Shown: positions 26,391 through 36,630, counted from the stretch's first letter. The stretch: 64,000 bases of DNA from Sulfurospirillum oryzae (GCF_025770725.1 NZ_JANZKZ010000006.1:62001-126000); one strand, 5' to 3'. Made by a program: numbers and translations. The notes: a model not told the origin generated them from the letters alone.

Positions 26391-27155
26391 ATGAATATGA
26401 CACATAATACAATCCTCATTACAGGTGGAACAAGCGGCATTGGCTATGAGCTGGCTCGTCAACTTTGCGAAAGCAACACAGTCATCATAACGGGGCGCAA
26501 TCAAGAAAAACTGGATCAGGCTAAAGCCAACTTAAAAAATGTTCACACATTTCAATGCGATGTAGCCAATCCTCAAGAGATAATCAATTTGCATCAAGCC
26601 GTCACAACACAGTTTCCTGCCCTTAATATCGTGGTGAACAATGCGGGGATAATGAAAAAAATTGATTTGCAACAAGAGGTTGACCTGCTGACACTCACAC
26701 AAGAGATCGATATCAATGTAAACGGTGTTCTACGCATGTGTACACAGTTTTTGCCTCATTTGAAACAGCAAAAAAATGCGGCAATTATCAATGTTTCATC
26801 GGCACTTGCTTTTGTTCCTTTTGTGAGTACACCAGTATATTGTGCAACGAAAGCAGCACTACACTCTTATACACAATCGTTACGCGTTCAATTGCGCAAT
26901 ACTAAGGTCAAAATTTTTGAATTAGCACCACCTGCTATAGAGACACCATTAATTAATGAATTTGACGCGAGTGAACAAGAAAGTATGTCAATTATGAATG
27001 TCACAAAATTGGCCAAGTTAGCAATAGAAGGCATTAAGAGTGATGAAGAAGAGATAAGGCCAGGGCAGAGTAATCTCCTTAAAATGATGAGTCGCATCGC
27101 TCCAAGTTTTGCACTTAATATGCTCAATAAAGCGTATATATCAACGCATTCGTAA
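26391..27155 (+). CDS. Short-chain dehydrogenase/reductase
   Basis: This 254-residue SDR has a Rossmann NAD(P) motif TGGTSGIG near the N-terminus, NNAG at about 86-89, catalytic Ser in NVSSALAF, and YCATKAAL (Tyr and Lys of the active site). It resembles the DltE-like group. The start is ATG 26391 after AAAGGAAAG. It is divergent from the HxlR regulator, so it is probably induced by the signal that regulator senses. The substrate is unknown. Confidence 0.88.
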   Translation: MNMTHNTILITGGTSGIGYELARQLCESNTVIITGRNQEKLDQAKANLKNVHTFQCDVANPQEIINLHQAVTTQFPALNIVVNNAGIMKKIDLQQEVDLLTLTQEIDINVNGVLRMCTQFLPHLKQQKNAAIINVSSALAFVPFVSTPVYCATKAALHSYTQSLRVQLRNTKVKIFELAPPAIETPLINEFDASEQESMSIMNVTKLAKLAIEGIKSDEEEIRPGQSNLLKMMSRIAPSFALNMLNKAYISTHS

Positions 27156-27183
27156 AAACAAGCACTGTATTTGGAGAAGTAGT

Positions 27184-28404
27184 ATGAAAATTCACGAAGT
27201 CGTCATCACGGGATACGGCATGATTAATGGTGTAGGCAATAACGCGAACGATGCCTTTAGTGCTCTTTTGGCTGGCAAAAGTGGCGTAGACATCATCTCT
27301 CATTTTGATGCAAGCAATGAAAAAGTACGCATTGCCTGCGAAGTTAAAAATTTTAATCCTGATGACGTGATGGACAAGAAAGAGCAGAAAAAAGCGGATC
27401 GATTTATTCATCTTGGATTGCAAGCAGTTGCAGAAGCGATGCAACGTGCTAATATCAAAATTGAAGATATTGATCGAGATCGATTTGGTGTGTGTGGCGC
27501 GACCGGTATTGGAGGGCTTCCTACTATTGAAAAAAATGTTATTAGTAGTTTTCAAAAAGGGGCTAAAGGTGTTTCACCCTTTTTTGTTCCCTCTACCATC
27601 ACCAATATGTTAAGCGGATATGTCTCTATCTATCACGATTTAAGAGGGCCCAATCTTTCCAGTACCACTGCATGTACAGCAGGGCTTCATGCGATCACGG
27701 AAGCTGCAAAAACGATTATGCTTGGCGGTGCCGACGCGATGGTTGCGGTTGGTGCTGAAGCGTGTATTTGCCCCATTGGTTTAAGAGGATTTGCGAACAT
27801 GAATGCACTCTCCACACGCAATGATGACCCCACTCATGCCTCACGCCCTTTTGACAAAAACAGAGATGGTTTTATTCTCGGAGAAGGTGCGGGAGCGCTC
27901 ATTTTAGAGAGCCTAGAATCAGCTCAAAGAAGAGGGGCAACCATCTATGCCAAGCTATTAGGTTTTGGGGAGAGTGCTGATGCTCATCACATTACAACGC
28001 CTTTGGTTAATCACGAAGGTGCTTCAAGGGCGATCAAAGCAGCACTTGCAATGGCAGGAAGTCCTAAAATTGATTACATCAATGCGCATGGAACCAGCAC
28101 CTATTACAACGATTTGTATGAGAGCAAAATGTTTGAAAGCCTATTTGAAAAAGTCCCGCCATTAAGCTCCATCAAGGGCTCAACAGGCCATACACTTGGT
28201 GCTGTGGGGACAATCGAAGCAGTTGTCTCCATTATGGCATTAAATGCTAATATCATGCCGCCTACGATTAATTTCGAAGCATCAAGCGAAGATATGCAAT
28301 TGGATTACATTCCCAACAAAGCAAGAGCAGCGGAGTTGCGTACCGTCTTGAGTGCCAATTATGGTTTTGGAGGGACAAACGGAGCCATCATTTTTGGGAA
28401 ATAA
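27184..28404 (+). CDS. 3-oxoacyl-ACP synthase II (FabF-like)
   Basis: This 406-residue condensing enzyme has the Cys-His-His triad: the cysteine in TTACTAGLHA, and histidines in NAHGTSTYYND and GSTGHTLGAVG. The C-terminal NYGFGGTNGAII is the usual FabF end. The start is ATG 27184, 28 bp after the SDR gene. It lacks the usual fab neighbours (acpP, accA), so it is probably a second, specialised KAS working with the adjacent SDR as a two-gene unit. Confidence 0.88.
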   Translation: MKIHEVVITGYGMINGVGNNANDAFSALLAGKSGVDIISHFDASNEKVRIACEVKNFNPDDVMDKKEQKKADRFIHLGLQAVAEAMQRANIKIEDIDRDRFGVCGATGIGGLPTIEKNVISSFQKGAKGVSPFFVPSTITNMLSGYVSIYHDLRGPNLSSTTACTAGLHAITEAAKTIMLGGADAMVAVGAEACICPIGLRGFANMNALSTRNDDPTHASRPFDKNRDGFILGEGAGALILESLESAQRRGATIYAKLLGFGESADAHHITTPLVNHEGASRAIKAALAMAGSPKIDYINAHGTSTYYNDLYESKMFESLFEKVPPLSSIKGSTGHTLGAVGTIEAVVSIMALNANIMPPTINFEASSEDMQLDYIPNKARAAELRTVLSANYGFGGTNGAIIFGK

Positions 28405-28567
28405 GCTGCAATAATAGACTACAAAACTTCTTGTTCCGTAAACGTCCGAATAGCCTATATGTAGGCGTTTGCGGATATTTAGCCGTTTTGGAATGAATCA
28501 TGCTTTTCTAGACTTCATGTAGATGTCGTTTTAAGTATAAACGCGCAAAATTATAGTTTATGGCAAA

Positions 28568-29206
28568 GTGGGTTTGATGGAAAGTATAGGAAGTTTTGTC
28601 AATATTAAGAGTCACAATTTTCATTTTCACGGTTGTTCAACCTGTGAAGGTCACTGTTGCAATGGGGCTAAGGGTTTTGCCGCGTCTCCTCTCATTTTAG
28701 AAGATTTTGAAGAGGTTTATAAAAACTTTCCGATTCTTTTTAGTGTCACAGAACAAAAACTAATGGCGTATGTCCTTCTAAACGATGGCAAAAATTATTG
28801 TAGATATTATGTCAATCAACAATGTAGCATTTACTTGCAAAGACCACCTGCGTGTAAACTTTATCCTGTAAGTCCTTATTTTGAGCAGCTCTTTATCGAC
28901 ACCGCTTGTCCCTCTGTCAATCAGGATTCTGGATACTCTTTATGTCACGATGGACAATTAAACAGTGCATTTGCGACCAAAAGATTGGAAAATTTTGTTG
29001 AAAAACTCGAAGAGACCCACGCCTTTTTTGAGAGCATTAACGCCTTGGAAGATTTTGAACATGTTGGCAATCTATCAGGCATCCCCTTGTTTAGATACAT
29101 CAAACCAAGCGATAACAAATACATCAAAATGCACCTAGAATCACTCAAACATTCATGGTTTTATGTGTTGACAAACTCTTCTAAGCCCGAGTTGGCAGTT
29201 TCTTAG
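28568..29206 (+). CDS. YkgJ-family cysteine-cluster protein
   Basis: This protein of up to 212 residues has the CxxCxxxCC cluster (CSTCEGHCC) near residue 20. Later cysteines include those in NYCRYY, QCSIYLQRPPACKLYP and TACPSV. The family probably binds zinc or an iron-sulfur cluster; its role is not established. The start is uncertain: GTG 28568 or ATG 28577. It converges on yaiI with 13 bp between stops. Confidence 0.8.
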   Translation: MGLMESIGSFVNIKSHNFHFHGCSTCEGHCCNGAKGFAASPLILEDFEEVYKNFPILFSVTEQKLMAYVLLNDGKNYCRYYVNQQCSIYLQRPPACKLYPVSPYFEQLFIDTACPSVNQDSGYSLCHDGQLNSAFATKRLENFVEKLEETHAFFESINALEDFEHVGNLSGIPLFRYIKPSDNKYIKMHLESLKHSWFYVLTNSSKPELAVS

Positions 29207-29219
29207 AAAAGACTGCTTA

Positions 29220-29675
29220 TTAGTGTCTAATGGGTTTTTTTTGCAAAAGGGTATTGAGCGCATCGGCGAAGGCTCTTTTTTGCTTTTCACCAATGGCACT
29301 TGGCCCTCCTGTGATCTCTCCCGCATCGCGAAGTTCTTGCATAAGATTGCGCATGGCAAGTAGGCTTTTGATGTTACTCTCATCATAAATTGTACCTCTA
29401 GGATCAAGGGCAAGAACGCCTTTGCTTACCAAACGATCCGCTAGCGGGATGTCCGCTGTGATGACCAAGTCCTCAGCGCAGGCGTGTTCAACGATGTAGT
29501 GATCGGCTTCATCCGCTCCAAGTGCCACGATGATCATACTCAGCAGCGGCGAGTCTTGAAGCGGTATTTTTTTATTGGCGATAAAATGCGTGGTGATGCC
29601 GCGTTTAAAGACCGCTCGAAGAAGAATTTCTTTGAGTGTGTTGGGAAAGGCATCGGCATCGACGTAGATCATCAT
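29220..29675 (-). CDS. yaiI: YaiI/YqxD family protein (DUF188)
   Basis: This 151-residue protein has the DUF188 pattern: a short N-terminal strand with YVDADAFP, a later acidic site ([13 protein letters not shown], then [10 protein letters not shown]), and a conserved GGPSA near the C-terminus. The fold is PIN-like; function unproven. The start overlaps the rhlE stop by 4 bp, so the two are co-transcribed. Confidence 0.88.
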   Translation of the reverse strand: MMIYVDADAFPNTLKEILLRAVFKRGITTHFIANKKIPLQDSPLLSMIIVALGADEADHYIVEHACAEDLVITADIPLADRLVSKGVLALDPRGTIYDESNIKSLLAMRNLMQELRDAGEITGGPSAIGEKQKRAFADALNTLLQKKPIRH

Positions 29676-30925
29676 CGCTGTCTTTCTCTTCTTTTTTCGA
29701 CGTATTCGCGAGGAGCGTTGTCTCTGCGTTTAGGTTGACCTTGAGGTTTTTGGCCTCTTCCTTGCTGAATCGGTTCTGCTTTGATGTTTGGATCGGGTGC
29801 AAAACCTTCAACGATTTCACGCTCAAACTTACGGTTAATCAGCTTTTCGATGCCTTTTAAGTACTCATGCTCATCGACACACACCAAAGAAATGGCTTCT
29901 CCATTATTGCCAGCACGTCCGGTTCGACCAATACGGTGAACATAGTCTTCGGCAATGTTTGGAAGCTCAAGATTGACCACATGAGGAAGCTGGTCGATGT
30001 CTAGACCTCGTGCAGCAATGTCAGTGGCTACAAGCACTTTGATAGAGCCATTTTTAAAATCACTGAGAGCTTTAGTACGGGCACTTTGGCTTTTGTTGCC
30101 ATGAATGGCGGCAGAGCTAATGCCAATTTTTGCAAGGTATTCTGAGACTTTGTTCGCATGGTGTTTAGTACGTGTAAAGACCAGCACTTGCTCCCACCTG
30201 TTTTCTTGAATAAGCTTGCCCAAAAGTGCCGTTTTACGTTTGCAATCAACCATAATAACACGTTGATTGACGAGTTCACTGGAGGTATTGCGACGGGCAA
30301 CTTCGACAATCGCGGGGTTTTTCAAGATAGATTCACACAGTTTTTTGATGTCATCCGAGTAAGTCGCTGAAAAAAGCAGATTTTGACGCTTGGTTGGAAG
30401 CAGGGCGATGACACGGCGAATATCTTTGATAAAGCCCATATCAAGCATGCGATCGGCTTCGTCAAGCACTAACGTTTCAATATGCCTAAGATCAATCGTG
30501 CCTTGCGATACATGGTCAAGTAAACGTCCCGGTGTTGCGACAAGAATGTCGATACCAGCGCGTAATGTTTGAATTTGGGGATGAATACCCACCCCTCCAA
30601 AGATGACGGCACTTTTAAAGGGTAAATATTTACCGTAGGCTTTAACGCTCTCTTGTACTTGCGCAGCAAGCTCACGTGTTGGGGTTAGAATAAGTACACG
30701 AAGAATGGGTCTGGCTTTGTTATGAGGTTTTTTAGACAAAAGTTCTAAGATGGGAAGCGTAAAGCCAGCGGTTTTACCGGTTCCTGTTTGAGCACCTGCT
30801 AGCATATCTCGGCCTTCTAAGATAGGTGGGATCGCTTTTTCTTGAACAGGTGTTGGGGTCGTGTAACCTTCATCTTGAATCGCTTTTAAGATAGGCGCAC
30901 TAAGGTTTAATTGTGAAAATAACAT
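29672..30925 (-). CDS. rhlE: DEAD-box RNA helicase RhlE
   Basis: This 417-residue helicase has AQTGTGKT (motif I), [18 protein letters not shown] (DEAD), FSAT (III), [10 protein letters not shown] (V) and [10 protein letters not shown] (VI), plus a short basic Arg/Gln-rich tail. It matches the RhlE group that remodels ribosomal RNA and helps RNA decay. Confidence 0.92.
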   Translation of the reverse strand: MLFSQLNLSAPILKAIQDEGYTTPTPVQEKAIPPILEGRDMLAGAQTGTGKTAGFTLPILELLSKKPHNKARPILRVLILTPTRELAAQVQESVKAYGKYLPFKSAVIFGGVGIHPQIQTLRAGIDILVATPGRLLDHVSQGTIDLRHIETLVLDEADRMLDMGFIKDIRRVIALLPTKRQNLLFSATYSDDIKKLCESILKNPAIVEVARRNTSSELVNQRVIMVDCKRKTALLGKLIQENRWEQVLVFTRTKHHANKVSEYLAKIGISSAAIHGNKSQSARTKALSDFKNGSIKVLVATDIAARGLDIDQLPHVVNLELPNIAEDYVHRIGRTGRAGNNGEAISLVCVDEHEYLKGIEKLINRKFEREIVEGFAPDPNIKAEPIQQGRGQKPQGQPKRRDNAPREYVEKRRERQR

Positions 30926-31072
30926 AAATTGGGGTTTCCTTTTGGGTTGTCATAAAGAGACGTTGTGTCACAGCGGTTTATCGACTCGAAAGAGTGTTAC
31001 ATGTAGACGCTCCCTTGCGTGTCAAGCGAGGGGATAAATATAAAAATAAGATTTAGTGTGAACTCAAACCTT

Positions 31073-31098
31073 AAAAAACTAGAGGAGTTTTACTCCTA
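31073..31098 (-). terminator. Rho-independent terminator after PilZ-like gene
   Basis: On the minus strand AGGAGT-AAA-ACTCCT (31097-31083) is followed after four bases by six T residues (31078-31073). It lies 86 bp after the stop of the upstream minus-strand gene and before rhlE. Confidence 0.6.
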
Positions 31099-31183
31099 TT
31101 GATATAGAGATATTATAGCTTTTTCTTCATTAATTTTACGCATTGAGCGATGAATCGAGTGCTCCAAATATCGTGATACCTTG

Positions 31184-32311
31184 TTAGCTTAGGTGTTTAA
31201 GTTGTTGTCTCAAATCCACTAAAAGCCCACTTTGGCGCAGTGCGACGTACTGTCTTATTTTGGATTTCATAAAGGTATTCGGTTGAATGTTAAGCACAAT
31301 TGTTTCGTTTATAATGCTAAAAATTGTCGCTTTAGATGAAATCATGGTCAAAAATCCCTTATCTGTTGGGATTTGAAACGAGATGTCAAACTCTTTTTCA
31401 ATAAGGTCTTTATGCAGCAGTTTTTCAATGTCAGCAAGCTTTACATGTAAAACAATGGAACTTTCTGAAATTGTATCGATAAGACCGTCTATCATTTTGA
31501 TTTTATTCAGTAAAAGTGTCGCGTTGATAGGCTTTTGAGGTTGAACTCTAATATAGCTACGATCCAGTGGAGACGCATCTAAAAACTCTAAATTTGCCAA
31601 TACGACCAGTGATTTTGTTGGGTCAACTTTAATGATTCTAGCTTTAATGATGCTAGGGATTTTGTCGTGTTGGATAAAGGTAAAACTCTCTTTGGAGTAG
31701 TAAAGAATCTTAGGTGTATTGACTTTAAGTTGGGCAATGCCTTCATCGAATTTTGCGATAATCGCCTCTTCTTTAATGGGAATGCCATTGTAAAGATTGT
31801 GCAGGGTCACTGTTTTTTCTTTGCGAAGAATGGCGGCTAAAACATCGTTTTTATTTTGGGTTTCGTAAAAATCAAAATCAAGCGTACCGTAAAAGATCTT
31901 TTTACGAGTAGAAAGACGCGACATAACGTAGTATTTATCCAAGCGGTCTAACAAGCTTTTATACGAATCTGTTGCATCAAAGAGGGTGAGTCCGATGTTT
32001 TTAATCTCAATTTTGAAGTTTTGTTTGATGTTGTGTTCTAGCTTTTTGAGCACTTTTTTGGCATGATGAATTTTAATATCTCGAAGGACAATCAAAAAAG
32101 TGTCAACGCTTTGTTGAAGAAGGGTATGAAAGCCTAGTTCGGCATGAATGAACGCGATGAGGTCTTTAAAGAAAAAACCATCTTCCAAGTCCACTTCAAA
32201 TCCAAATTTAACAATCGAAAAAGAGGTTTGGTGCATCTTTGCGTAAGCAATATTGGCCTCAATAATGCCTCGATTGAGATAAGCGTTTATGGACTCATAG
32301 CGACTGGTCAT
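31184..32311 (-). CDS. PilZ-like protein with degenerate GGDEF-like N-terminus
   Basis: In this 375-residue protein, residues 1-150 look like a decayed GGDEF fold: FSIVKFGFEVD and later GLTLFDATDSYKSLLDRLDKYYVMSR, as in the last helix of such domains, but no GGDEF signature. Residues about 210-370 fit a PilZ-like beta barrel, with the conserved terminal stretch QYVALRQSGLLVDLRQQL. It is probably a c-di-GMP-linked or motility-linked regulator, but the RxxxR binding motif is not clear. A TTTACATGTAAA palindrome lies in the gene. Confidence 0.55.
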   Translation of the reverse strand: MTSRYESINAYLNRGIIEANIAYAKMHQTSFSIVKFGFEVDLEDGFFFKDLIAFIHAELGFHTLLQQSVDTFLIVLRDIKIHHAKKVLKKLEHNIKQNFKIEIKNIGLTLFDATDSYKSLLDRLDKYYVMSRLSTRKKIFYGTLDFDFYETQNKNDVLAAILRKEKTVTLHNLYNGIPIKEEAIIAKFDEGIAQLKVNTPKILYYSKESFTFIQHDKIPSIIKARIIKVDPTKSLVVLANLEFLDASPLDRSYIRVQPQKPINATLLLNKIKMIDGLIDTISESSIVLHVKLADIEKLLHKDLIEKEFDISFQIPTDKGFLTMISSKATIFSIINETIVLNIQPNTFMKSKIRQYVALRQSGLLVDLRQQLKHLS

Positions 32312-32460
32312 AGCGTTTCCTTATGATGTGGCGTAATCCCCATTTGCACAAAAAGCCTACGTAAAGATTTAACTTCAACATTTAGGCATATTAAGGCAAT
32401 AGTTAATCTCTTCATGATATAAGGGGAGATAAAATTATACTTAAAAAAATACAAAAAAAT

Positions 32461-34332
32461 GTGAGAATGAAAATGAACCAAAAATTTGAAAATGATTTGA
32501 AACGATTTTACGAGCTTCTAGGGGAACGTCAACGAGCACTTGGGAGTTACTTTAACATTGTTGAATCAGAAGATTACGATAAGCGAATTGAGAGTTTTAT
32601 TGATACCTTTTTAGAGAGTATTGAGCTAAGTCTTATTCGTGAAAATAGGGTAGCGGCACTTACGCGTTTGATCAATCTTCGCGATGAACAGATGGTGCAA
32701 GCGTTAGAGAAAGAGGGCAAAGATGAAGTCTTTATAGCACAAGCCAAAGAAAAAGCGTATCTTTGGGTTAAAGAGTTTTACCTCAAAGCACATGCTGAAT
32801 TAATCGCGCAGATACAAAAAGAGTGGCTCTTTTCACCTTTTTATCGGAGGCTTCTTCGAGGCATTCATGAAGTAGGGCTTGCATTAAGCGCATGGCAGTC
32901 TCATTGGACAGAGCACATCATCAACACCATCAATCCTCTTTTAGAATTAGAGTTCAATAAAGACGCTCAAGCCATCGCAACAATGTTACATGAAAAAGGG
33001 CTTTTTGATCCTGATCCTTTGGGAAATGATGGCGACAGGTCGTATTCTGTTTTGGAAAAAGTGGAGGGCGGTTATGTTGCGAAGGCTTATGCCACCGCTT
33101 TTGCTAAAGAAGTTTCACACGTACGAAATGCGCTTCAGGGTTTGTGCGATGATCTCTCTGAAATGGACGATCCTGATTTTGATCAAAAAGAGGCATATAT
33201 TGAATATCTCAAAGCGATTGATGAGGCGTTTGGTGAAGAAGATCGCAGTGAACTCATCGCAAAATGGGCGGAGGTTGATCGAAAATGGATGCGTATTACA
33301 ACACCGATTCAAATCGGACATCCTTTAGAGTACTATGAAGACCACTACAAAAAAGCGGTTGCGCTTGAGTGGGATGTAAGAGTTTCAAATCCTGAGAATA
33401 AAGGCGCTTATGTAACGTATGAGCGAATTCTTAAAGCCTTCATTCGCCTTTTTGATCAAAATGGAGCCAATGCTTTACATGTAAAAGATAACGTTCTCTC
33501 CAGCCTCAAAAATGTTCAGCTTTACATTGGCAGACCTGCTCTTTTTTATGCGGCAGAATTCAATGGACTTTTTTCGGCTCAAGTTGTTCCAAACGACGAA
33601 ACTGTCAGTCGAGAAATGGGCAAAAAGATTTTTGCATTTTCCGATAACATCTTAGATTCTTTGCGTGCAAAACCTTTTTTAAAAATTAATCTAGAGGTCT
33701 TTGGTAAAGCTTTTATGGATAAAGAGCGAGAACTTATTTTCCATGATGCAAAAACATGGCATCGCGTCTATGAAGTGACAACCATAGGGCATGAATTTGG
33801 GCATATTTTGTGGATGGATCATGACACTGAAACGAAGATGAATCAAAGCGGTGTTTTCAAAAATATTGAAGAATTTAAAGCGACCACAGGCGGTCTTGTT
33901 TCCTTTTTCTTTGATGAAGACACCTCTTTAAAAGAGGCTATCTTGCGTGATACAATTAAGCGTTCTGTTGGATTGGTTGCTTGGATGAAAACAGGCGAAG
34001 TTGAGCCATACTACTGTGAAGGATTGATCCATCTAACAGGGCTTTTTCAAAGCGGTGTCTTGAAATTTGATGACACATTGCACATCGATCTCTCCAATGA
34101 AGCTTATGAAGTGTTAAAAGCATGGTATCTCAAAACTTATACACAACTTTTAAATCATTATCTTGACAAAAAAGATGCCAAACTCTTTTTAGAGCAATTT
34201 GCGACTAAAGAAGAAGGCGTTTATCTCCCTCATGAGCCAAGTGTTCGCTCGTTTGTGGGTTATTATTGGTCATTGCATCAGTCCATGGGACGCGATATAG
34301 ACGAGAGTGTCAAACGATCTGATTGGCTTTGA
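32461..34332 (+). CDS. ciaB: CiaB-family protein with HExxH motif
   Basis: This protein of up to 623 residues has the length and Campylobacterota distribution of CiaB, the Campylobacter invasion antigen B. I place it there from memory of the family, with moderate confidence. A clear HEFGH (TTIGHEFGHILWMD, near residue 443) and a downstream glutamate-rich segment (NIEEFKATTGG) look like a gluzincin zinc site. That would make it a metallopeptidase related to M3-like enzymes rather than a structural effector. No signal peptide. The start may be GTG 32461 or the ATGs at 32467 and 32473. Confidence 0.6.
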   Translation: MRMKMNQKFENDLKRFYELLGERQRALGSYFNIVESEDYDKRIESFIDTFLESIELSLIRENRVAALTRLINLRDEQMVQALEKEGKDEVFIAQAKEKAYLWVKEFYLKAHAELIAQIQKEWLFSPFYRRLLRGIHEVGLALSAWQSHWTEHIINTINPLLELEFNKDAQAIATMLHEKGLFDPDPLGNDGDRSYSVLEKVEGGYVAKAYATAFAKEVSHVRNALQGLCDDLSEMDDPDFDQKEAYIEYLKAIDEAFGEEDRSELIAKWAEVDRKWMRITTPIQIGHPLEYYEDHYKKAVALEWDVRVSNPENKGAYVTYERILKAFIRLFDQNGANALHVKDNVLSSLKNVQLYIGRPALFYAAEFNGLFSAQVVPNDETVSREMGKKIFAFSDNILDSLRAKPFLKINLEVFGKAFMDKERELIFHDAKTWHRVYEVTTIGHEFGHILWMDHDTETKMNQSGVFKNIEEFKATTGGLVSFFFDEDTSLKEAILRDTIKRSVGLVAWMKTGEVEPYYCEGLIHLTGLFQSGVLKFDDTLHIDLSNEAYEVLKAWYLKTYTQLLNHYLDKKDAKLFLEQFATKEEGVYLPHEPSVRSFVGYYWSLHQSMGRDIDESVKRSDWL

Positions 34333-34422
34333 GAGTTATGTAAAAATTATGTCTTTAAATCAGAGGTTAGTTTAATATTTTAGTGCTATAATTTATGCTC
34401 TATTTTGAAGTGGGAGAGAATA

Positions 34423-35868
34423 GTGTACAAACGAAAAATCACAAAGGTATTGATCGCCAATCGCGGGGAAATCGCGCTTAGGATCATTAGAGCATGTAAA
34501 GAGTTGGAGATCAAAAGTGTTTGTGTTTTTTCAACAATTGATGCGAATGGTGTTTGGGTCCGTAAAGCAGATGAGAGTTATCTGCTCAAAGGTGATCCTA
34601 TTCAAGTCTATTTGGATTATAAAAATATTGTAGCCCTTGCCAAAGAGGTAGGTGCAGATGCGATTCATCCAGGATACGGCTTTTTGTCTGAAAACGCTGA
34701 TTTTGCACAGTATTGTCTTGATCATGACATTGTTTTCATTGGACCAAAGCCTGACCATATTGCGCTTTTTGGTGACAAAATGGCATCTAAAATCGCAATG
34801 AAAGCGGTGGGTGTACCGGTTCTTGGTGGTACAGATCAGCCGATTCTTGAGATGGATGCAGCTATTAAAGTGGCGCGTGAAATTGGTTTTCCTGTTATCA
34901 TCAAAGCAGCTTTTGGTGGTGGTGGAAAAGGTATGCGTATTGTTAAAAAAGAGGAAGAATTTGTTGCGATGTTTGAAGCGGCAACAAAAGAAGCTGAACG
35001 ATTTTTTGGTAGAGGTGATGCTTTTATTGAAAAATATGTTCAAAATCCTCGTCATATCGAAGTGCAAGTTATGGCTGACAAATACGGTAATGTCATTCAC
35101 TTAAGCGAGCGTGACTGTTCGATTCAAAGACGTCACCAAAAAGTAGTTGAAATAGCTCCAAGTCCACGCCTTAATGACAAAGTCCGTAAAGAGTTGCTCC
35201 GCGCTTCTAAAAAAGCGATGTTCAAATTGGGCTATGAGAGTGTTGGAACGGTTGAGTATCTTGTTGATGAAGATGACAATTTTTTCTTTATCGAGATGAA
35301 TACCAGAGTTCAAGTCGAACATACGATCACCGAAGCTATTACGGGTATGGACATTGTTCAAAGCATGATTCGCATTGCTGAGGGTGAACCACTTCCTGTG
35401 ATGCAAGAAGATATCAAATTTAGAGGTTATGCGATTGAATTTCGTATCAACGCAGAAGATCCTAAAAATGGCTTTATTCCTTCTTCTGGTCGCATTACAA
35501 CTTACCTTTCACCGGGCGGCCCTGGTGTAAGACTTGATGCGATTGGTTTTAAAGATTACGTGGTACCTACAAACTATGACTCTATGATTGGTAAATTGAT
35601 CATCGTAGGGCTTGATTGGGATGGTGTTGTACGAAAAGCCAGACGTGCATTGGATGAATTTATCATTTCAGGTATCCCTACCAATATTCCTCTTCACCGT
35701 CAAATTGTACGTGATGAAGATTTTAAACAAGGTATTTTTAACACCACATACCTTGATAAAAAACTCCCTACCTTCACGCTTGATGCCATCCACGACATCG
35801 AAGAAGATGAAACCAAACATGAGCACATTGCGGCGATTGTTGCGGCACTCAAAAACCAAGGTATTTAA
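34423..35868 (+). CDS. Biotin carboxylase subunit (AccC/PycA family)
   Basis: This 481-residue protein has an ATP-grasp domain (FGGGGKGMRIV), the carboxyphosphate site ERDCSIQRRHQKVVE, and metal ligands in FIEMNTRVQVEHT. It carboxylates biotin on a carrier protein using bicarbonate and ATP. It is about 30 residues longer than typical AccC and stands alone without accB. Both facts favour the pyruvate carboxylase A subunit (PycA), though AccC is not excluded. GTG 34423 follows GGGAGA and gives the natural N-terminus MYKRKITKVLIANRGE. Confidence 0.85.
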   Translation: MYKRKITKVLIANRGEIALRIIRACKELEIKSVCVFSTIDANGVWVRKADESYLLKGDPIQVYLDYKNIVALAKEVGADAIHPGYGFLSENADFAQYCLDHDIVFIGPKPDHIALFGDKMASKIAMKAVGVPVLGGTDQPILEMDAAIKVAREIGFPVIIKAAFGGGGKGMRIVKKEEEFVAMFEAATKEAERFFGRGDAFIEKYVQNPRHIEVQVMADKYGNVIHLSERDCSIQRRHQKVVEIAPSPRLNDKVRKELLRASKKAMFKLGYESVGTVEYLVDEDDNFFFIEMNTRVQVEHTITEAITGMDIVQSMIRIAEGEPLPVMQEDIKFRGYAIEFRINAEDPKNGFIPSSGRITTYLSPGGPGVRLDAIGFKDYVVPTNYDSMIGKLIIVGLDWDGVVRKARRALDEFIISGIPTNIPLHRQIVRDEDFKQGIFNTTYLDKKLPTFTLDAIHDIEEDETKHEHIAAIVAALKNQGI

Positions 35869-35884
35869 TCACTTGTTTTTTTAC

Positions 35885-35913
35885 TCAGAGGTATGCTTTT
35901 AGCATATCTCTGA
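35885..35913 (+). terminator. Terminator after biotin carboxylase gene
   Basis: TCAGAGGTATGC and GCATATCTCTGA form a 12-bp stem with one G-T pairing position and a 5-nt loop (35897-35901), followed by ATTTTCT. Confidence 0.7.
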
Positions 35914-35931
35914 ATTTTCTAAGGCACATTT

Positions 35932-36630
35932 ATGCAAACCATACCTTTAATTAATTTAACCTATATGCTTTTACCCCTTTGCGTGGTTGCTTTTTTTTAT
36001 TACCTTTGGGTAGGCAAAAAAGCAGAAATAGCGCTTGCAACAGCACGTATGAGCATACAGCTTATTTTGATTGGGTATGTTTTAACCTCATTATTTACAA
36101 CCAATGCTTTGTGGCTTTTAGCTCTGTTGGTTGCAGTGATGATTACGACGGCTTCTCTTATCGTAAGGCGCAACCTTCACCACCAAGATTTTCAAACCTA
36201 TAGTGCGATTTTAGTCGCTATCGCGCTTGGCGGTTCTATCAATTTAGCGCTGGTTTTATGGTGCGTGTTAGATCTTGAAAATCCACTCGATCCTCGTTTT
36301 GTGATACCGCTTGCGGGTATGATCTATGCGAATGCTATGAATGCCATCTCGTTGGCGGCAGAGCGTTATGAAAAAGAGAGGGAACATCACGAAAAGGAAA
36401 AAGCGAGAGCCATAGCTTTTAGAGCTTCAATGATTCCTCAAATCAACTCTTTTCTAGCCGTTGGATTTGTCTCATTGCCTGGCATGATGACAGGACAAAT
36501 TCTTTCTGGTGTCGATCCACTCATTGCTGTGCGTTATCAGATTGTTGTCATGGCAATGATTTTAAGCAGTGGTGCAATGAGCAATATCCTCTATTTAAGC
36601 TACGCTGTTTCTAAAGAGCCGAACATTTAA
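35932..36630 (+). CDS. fetB: FetB/YbbM-type (UPF0014) ABC permease
   Basis: This 232-residue protein with about seven membrane segments has family features: LLALLVAVMITTASLIVRRN, PLAGMIYANAMNAISLAAER and FLAVGFVSLPGMMTGQILSG. In E. coli FetAB is an iron exporter linked to oxidative stress. No partner ATPase gene (fetA) is adjacent, so the ATPase must be elsewhere or absent. It is preceded by a terminator, so it forms its own unit. Confidence 0.85.
   Translation: MQTIPLINLTYMLLPLCVVAFFYYLWVGKKAEIALATARMSIQLILIGYVLTSLFTTNALWLLALLVAVMITTASLIVRRNLHHQDFQTYSAILVAIALGGSINLALVLWCVLDLENPLDPRFVIPLAGMIYANAMNAISLAAERYEKEREHHEKEKARAIAFRASMIPQINSFLAVGFVSLPGMMTGQILSGVDPLIAVRYQIVVMAMILSSGAMSNILYLSYAVSKEPNI

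Noticed and set aside
28405-28567. Possible tRNA or small RNA
   Set aside because: Only a 5-bp stem (GCCTA/TAGGC) is seen; no cloverleaf or terminator.
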